From the NCBI RefSeq assembly GCF_020805785.1, contig NZ_JAJGZV010000005.1, positions 1 through 64,000 on the forward strand: a stretch of DNA of 64,000 nucleotides, given 5' to 3'. Numbering within the stretch: position 1 is the stretch's first letter; each line of letters starts with the position of its first letter. Of the stretch, positions 60,396 through 64,000 are shown piece after piece. The notes under the pieces are model-generated. The model saw only the letters and a program-made list of their open reading frames with translations. It had not been told where the DNA came from and ran no database searches. Both the position numbers and the translations under genes were made by a program. This stretch comes from Flavobacterium chungbukense. GTDB lineage: Bacteria; Bacteroidota; Bacteroidia; Flavobacteriales; Flavobacteriaceae.

Positions 60396-61295
60396 ATGAG
60401 TTCAGTATTAAAAACAAACGCTTTAGAGAGTGAAGCGATATACATTTTCAGAGAAGTAATTTCACAGTTTGACAAACCGGTTTTACTTTTCTCAGGAGGA
60501 AAAGATTCTATCACATTAGTGCGCTTAGCGCAAAAAGCATTTTTTCCTGCTAAGATTCCGTTTCCTCTATTGCACGTTGATACGGGACACAATTTCCCTG
60601 AAACCATTGCTTTCAGAGATAAATTGGTAGAAGAATTAGGTTTAGAGTTGATCGTTCGTAATGTTCAGGATGCTATTGATGAAGGAAAAGTGGTTGAAGA
60701 AACTGGTAAATACTCAAGTAGAAACAGCTTGCAAACGACAACACTTTTGGATGCAATTGAAGAATTTAAGTTTGATGCTTGTATTGGAGGCGCACGTCGT
60801 GATGAAGAAAAAGCAAGAGCTAAAGAACGTATTTTCTCTGTTCGTGATGATTTCGGACAATGGGACGAAAAAAATCAAAGACCTGAGTTGTTTGATATTT
60901 TGAATGGAAAAATTGAAAATGGACAAAACGTTCGTGTTTTCCCAATTTCAAACTGGACAGAATTAGATGTTTGGAGTTATATCGAAAAAGAACACATCGA
61001 GATTCCATCAATCTATTTTTCACATAAAAGAAAAGTTTTTTTGAGAGACGGTTTAATCTGGTCACATTCTCCTTTTGTGTACCAAGAAGAAGACGAACAA
61101 ATCGAAGAACGAATTGTTCGCTTCAGAACCGTTGGAGATATGAGTTGTACAGCAGCAGTTGAATCTTACGCAGCAACAATTGAAGAAGTTGTAGGCGAAA
61201 TTAGAGAATCAACTATTTCTGAAAGAGGAGCCAGAATCGATGATAAACGTTCTGAAGCTGCAATGGAAAAGAGAAAACAACAAGGATACTTTTAA
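60396..61295 (+). CDS. cysD: Sulfate adenylyltransferase subunit 2
   Basis: ATP pyrophosphatase subunit that with CysN activates sulfate to APS. 299 residues with PP-loop LLFSGGKDSITLVRLA, HVDTGHNFPETI, CIGGARRDEEKARAKERIFS and NWTELDVWSYI. C-terminal RIDDKRSEAAMEKRKQQGYF is a family hallmark. Between cysH and cysN, in the same orientation. Confidence 0.97.
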   Translation: MSSVLKTNALESEAIYIFREVISQFDKPVLLFSGGKDSITLVRLAQKAFFPAKIPFPLLHVDTGHNFPETIAFRDKLVEELGLELIVRNVQDAIDEGKVVEETGKYSSRNSLQTTTLLDAIEEFKFDACIGGARRDEEKARAKERIFSVRDDFGQWDEKNQRPELFDILNGKIENGQNVRVFPISNWTELDVWSYIEKEHIEIPSIYFSHKRKVFLRDGLIWSHSPFVYQEEDEQIEERIVRFRTVGDMSCTAAVESYAATIEEVVGEIRESTISERGARIDDKRSEAAMEKRKQQGYF

Positions 61296-61415
61296 TTCAA
61301 TTAAAAATTTAGAATTAAAAATTAAAAGTTAGAATCAAGAAAACAAAAACATACAGATTTATAAGTTTCGAGAGAACATGAAACTTGAAACTTTAAACCT
61401 GAAACAATATATAAG
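61296..61415. other. Spacer cysD-cysN with short repeats
   Basis: Contains TTAGAATTAAAAATTAAAAG repeats and GAAACTTGAAACTTTAAACC-type units (61376-61403), as in the other spacers of this operon. No gene seen. Confidence 0.55.
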
Positions 61416-62660
61416 ATGGACGTTTTAAAAATAGCAACAGCAGGAAGTGTAGATGACGGAAAAAGTACTTTGATCGGAAGATTATTGTACGATACAAAAT
61501 CATTGACGACTGACAAAATAGAAGCAATCGAAAAAAGCAGTAAACAAAAAGGATATGATTATCTTGATTTTTCTCTGGCAACTGATGGTTTAGTAGCAGA
61601 AAGAGAACAAGGAATCACGATTGATGTTGCACACATTTATTTTTCGACTGCAAAGAAAAGTTACATTATTGCCGATACTCCGGGTCACGTAGAATATACA
61701 AGAAACATGGTTACAGGAGCTTCGACTTCTCAGGTTTCTATTATTTTAATTGATGCCAGAAAAGGCGTAATCGAGCAAACGTACCGTCACTTTTTTATCA
61801 ATAATTTATTGCGAGTAAAAGAAGTAATTGTTGCGATTAATAAAATGGATTTAGTTGATTATTCTGAAGAAGTTTTCAATAAAATCAAAGCTGATTTTCA
61901 GGCATTAAATGCAAAAAGTACTTTCAAGGAACAAAACGTAAGTTATATTCCGTTAAGTGCAATCAACGGCGGAAATGTTGTTGACAAATCTGAAAATATG
62001 CCTTGGTATGATGGACAAACGGTTTTAGAACATTTAGAAGGATTACATGCTTCTGATGTTTTTGAAGCAGGAAAAGCACGTTTCCCAGTTCAAACCGTAA
62101 TTCGTCCAAAAACAGAAGAATACCACGATTTTAGAGGTTATGCTGGAAAATTATACGGAAACTCAATCAAAGTTGGAGATGCTGTAACGGTTCTTCCTTC
62201 TTTAACAGAATCAAAAGTATCAAAAATTCACTTTTTCGATAAAACATTTGACGAAGCCGTTGCAGGTTCGTCAATCACAATCGAATTAGAAAATGATATC
62301 AATGTAACGAGAGGTGATATGATTGTAAAATCATCAGAACTTCCAAAAATTGAAAAAGAAATCACAACAACAGTTTGTTGGATGGACAGCAAGAAATTGG
62401 TTGCAGGAACAAAATACATTGTACAGCACAATACAAATTCAGTTTTAGCAAAAGTAGAAAGTATCAAAAATACCATCTCAACAGACTATTCTGGAACAAA
62501 AGAAGCTTCACAATTAGCAATCAACGAAATCGGAGAAGTAAGCATCAAATTAAGCAAGCCTTTATATTTTGACGCTTACAACGAAAACAAATCAAACGGA
62601 GCTTTTATCTTAATTGATACAGCAACAAACACAACAGCAGGAGTAGGATTCATCAGATAG
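61416..62660 (+). CDS. cysN: Sulfate adenylyltransferase subunit 1 (GTPase)
   Basis: EF-Tu-like GTPase that drives CysD. 414 residues with G1 GSVDDGKSTLIGRLLYDTKS, G2 QGITIDVAH, G3 ADTPGHVEYTRNM, G4 NKMDLVD, plus two beta-barrel domains to the end (TTAGVGFIR). It is about 60 residues shorter than E. coli CysN; it lacks the APS kinase of CysNC fusions, consistent with an APS-reductase route. Confidence 0.95.
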   Translation: MDVLKIATAGSVDDGKSTLIGRLLYDTKSLTTDKIEAIEKSSKQKGYDYLDFSLATDGLVAEREQGITIDVAHIYFSTAKKSYIIADTPGHVEYTRNMVTGASTSQVSIILIDARKGVIEQTYRHFFINNLLRVKEVIVAINKMDLVDYSEEVFNKIKADFQALNAKSTFKEQNVSYIPLSAINGGNVVDKSENMPWYDGQTVLEHLEGLHASDVFEAGKARFPVQTVIRPKTEEYHDFRGYAGKLYGNSIKVGDAVTVLPSLTESKVSKIHFFDKTFDEAVAGSSITIELENDINVTRGDMIVKSSELPKIEKEITTTVCWMDSKKLVAGTKYIVQHNTNSVLAKVESIKNTISTDYSGTKEASQLAINEIGEVSIKLSKPLYFDAYNENKSNGAFILIDTATNTTAGVGFIR

Positions 62661-62745
62661 TTGATGGTTTTTAGTTGATAGTTGATGGTTTTTTAGAGCC
62701 AACAACCAACAACAAGCAACCGACAACCAAAAACTCAAAAGAGAA
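62661..62745. repeat. Spacer cysN to sulfite reductase with pairing repeats
   Basis: GTTGATGG/TTAGTTGATAGTTGATGG on the left and CAACCAACAACAAGCAACCG on the right form an imperfect inverted repeat. Non-coding, in the middle of the operon. Confidence 0.5.
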
Positions 62746-64000
62746 ATGGAAAGTTTTAGAACAGAAATAGAAAATCCGGTAGTTCAGAAGGAGATTATCG
62801 AATTAGAAAAAAAGATTCATTTATTCCGTGGAGGAAAAATTGATGATGAGCGTTTTCGTAGTCTTCGTTTAGCGCGTGGAATCTACGGGCAGCGTCAGGA
62901 AGGTGTTCAAATGATTCGTATCAAATTGCCTTATGGTAAAGTTACCAGCGAGCAATTAGTGCGTATCACACAAGTTTCTGATGAATATTCTACGGGGCGT
63001 TTGCACATTACGACACGTCAGGATATCCAGATTCACTATGTGAGCTTAGACAGAACACCAGAACTTTGGGCAGATTTGGCTAAAGACGATATCACGCTTC
63101 GTGAAGCTTGTGGAAACACAGTAAGAAATATAACAGGAAGCGAGTTGGCTGGAGTTGACGTAAACGAACCATTTGATGTTTCGCCTTATGCACACGGACT
63201 TTTTCAATATTTGTTAAGAAACCCAATCTGTCAGGAAATGGGACGTAAATTCAAAATTTCGTTCTCGTCTTCAGATGAAGATACGGCGTTAAGTTATTTA
63301 CACGATTTAGGATTTATTCCGAAAATTAAAGACGGACAAAAAGGTTTCAAAATCATGTTTGGTGGAGGTTTAGGATCTCAACCAGCACATGCGGAATTAC
63401 TTTCAGAATTCGTTCCGGTAAATGAAATCATTCCAACAGCAGAAGGAATCATCCGTATTTTCGATAGATACGGAGAACGTGCAAAAAGAATGAAAGCACG
63501 TATGAAATTCTTAATCAAAGAAATGGGGAAAGATGCTTTCCTTGATTTGGTTGAAAAAGAGAAAAAAGCCATCGCTTTTGAAACATACGAAATTGATACA
63601 ACTGCTTTTGACGGACCAATTCCAGAACCATTATTAGAAGTTCCGCAAGTTACAATCGAAGATACTGCAGCTTATGAAGCTTGGAAAAAATCGAATGTAA
63701 TCAAACAGAAACAAGACGGTTATTATGCTATCGGGATCAAAGTTTTATTAGGTGATTTTTATACTGATAAAGCTCGATTATTAGCCGATTTAATTAAAAA
63801 TTACGGAGCAAATGAATTACGTTTTTCATTGCGTCAAAATATTGTAATACGTCACATAAAAGAAGAGAATTTACCTTTCTTTTATCAAGAATTAGCGAAG
63901 TTGGATTTTGTTCAATTAGGATATAATTCAGTTGGAGATATTACGGCATGTCCAGGTACAGATACTTGTAATTTAGGAATTGCAAGCAGTACAGGTATTG
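62746..64000 (+). CDS. Siroheme-dependent nitrite/sulfite reductase, partial (cut by window end)
   Basis: Begins MESFRTEIENPVVQKEI and stays open to the window edge (418 codons visible). Contains the siroheme-reductase blocks RLARGIYGQRQEGVQMIRIK, GRLHITTRQDIQIHYV, CGNTVRNITG and CPGTDTCNLGIASSTGI, the first Cys pair of the 4Fe-4S/siroheme site. Following cysH-cysD-cysN, it should be the ferredoxin-type sulfite reductase producing sulfide for MetY/MetZ. The second Cys pair lies beyond the window, so nitrite reductase cannot be excluded by sequence alone. Confidence 0.9.
   Translation, partial: MESFRTEIENPVVQKEIIELEKKIHLFRGGKIDDERFRSLRLARGIYGQRQEGVQMIRIKLPYGKVTSEQLVRITQVSDEYSTGRLHITTRQDIQIHYVSLDRTPELWADLAKDDITLREACGNTVRNITGSELAGVDVNEPFDVSPYAHGLFQYLLRNPICQEMGRKFKISFSSSDEDTALSYLHDLGFIPKIKDGQKGFKIMFGGGLGSQPAHAELLSEFVPVNEIIPTAEGIIRIFDRYGERAKRMKARMKFLIKEMGKDAFLDLVEKEKKAIAFETYEIDTTAFDGPIPEPLLEVPQVTIEDTAAYEAWKKSNVIKQKQDGYYAIGIKVLLGDFYTDKARLLADLIKNYGANELRFSLRQNIVIRHIKEENLPFFYQELAKLDFVQLGYNSVGDITACPGTDTCNLGIASSTGI

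Overview
The window is chromosomal DNA of a Flavobacterium-like member of the Bacteroidetes. Signs are low GC, promoters of the TTG-N20-TAnnTTTG type rather than E. coli type, almost no Shine-Dalgarno sequences, GLPGLI, DUF5686 and SusC-like outer-membrane families, a type IX secretion gene (porT), a lipoprotein TamA (tamL), and AT-rich dispersed repeats between genes. I saw no tRNA, rRNA, CRISPR array or prophage. All product names come from reading the sequence; no database search was possible.

Layout. 1-119: right end of an IS3-like element with the last codons of its transposase. 336-6020: rod-shape operon rodA-mrdA-mreD-mreC-mreB on the minus strand. 6077-22336: mostly minus-strand housekeeping genes (purH, accD, fbaA, tamL, porT-ubiE, folA, thyA, bifunctional nuclease, etfBA), with an ABC permease, a SpoU methylase and a small CBM48 protein on the plus strand. 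22836-30530, plus strand: pdhB, a DUF5686 protein, an AlkA-like glycosylase, soluble pyrophosphatase and a membrane pyrophosphatase with a Cys-rich tail. 30639-42241: deoxynucleoside kinase, secreted and outer-membrane proteins, an M28 peptidase, and a lipoprotein cluster ending in a 32-codon remnant. 42264-64000: a sulfur/methionine region: metK, a TonB-dependent receptor, metY, a homoserine dehydrogenase paralogue, metX-thrA-osmC-metZ, an Rrf2 regulator, two TauE/SafE permeases, and cysH-cysD-cysN-sulfite reductase (cut by the window edge).

The most interesting content is the control of that sulfur region. Four short ORFs rich in Met and Cys codons (43862, 47054, 50319, 50462) each precede a strong intrinsic terminator. 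Each has an upstream segment that can form a mutually exclusive antiterminator. This is the layout of ribosome-mediated attenuation, here apparently sensing charged tRNA-Met and/or tRNA-Cys. They lie ahead of the TonB receptor, ahead of a 58-aa ORF plus metY, and (two in tandem) ahead of a 67-aa ORF that is followed by a SAM-I riboswitch and metX-thrA. The downstream enzymes are the opposite in composition: MetY has no internal Met or Cys in 434 residues, ThrA has one internal Met and no Cys in 804, and the receptor has three internal Met and no Cys in 948. A shared 21-bp box occurs upstream of the receptor leader and of both TauE-type genes, the second of which heads the cys operon. It is probably the operator of the neighbouring Rrf2 regulator.

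Taken together: sulfate is activated by CysDN, reduced by CysH and sulfite reductase, and sulfide is placed on O-acetylhomoserine (ThrA, MetX, then MetY/MetZ) to give methionine through homocysteine, with MetK making SAM. Sulfur status seems to be read at three levels: an Rrf2 operator (transcription initiation), Met/Cys leader peptides (attenuation), and a SAM riboswitch.
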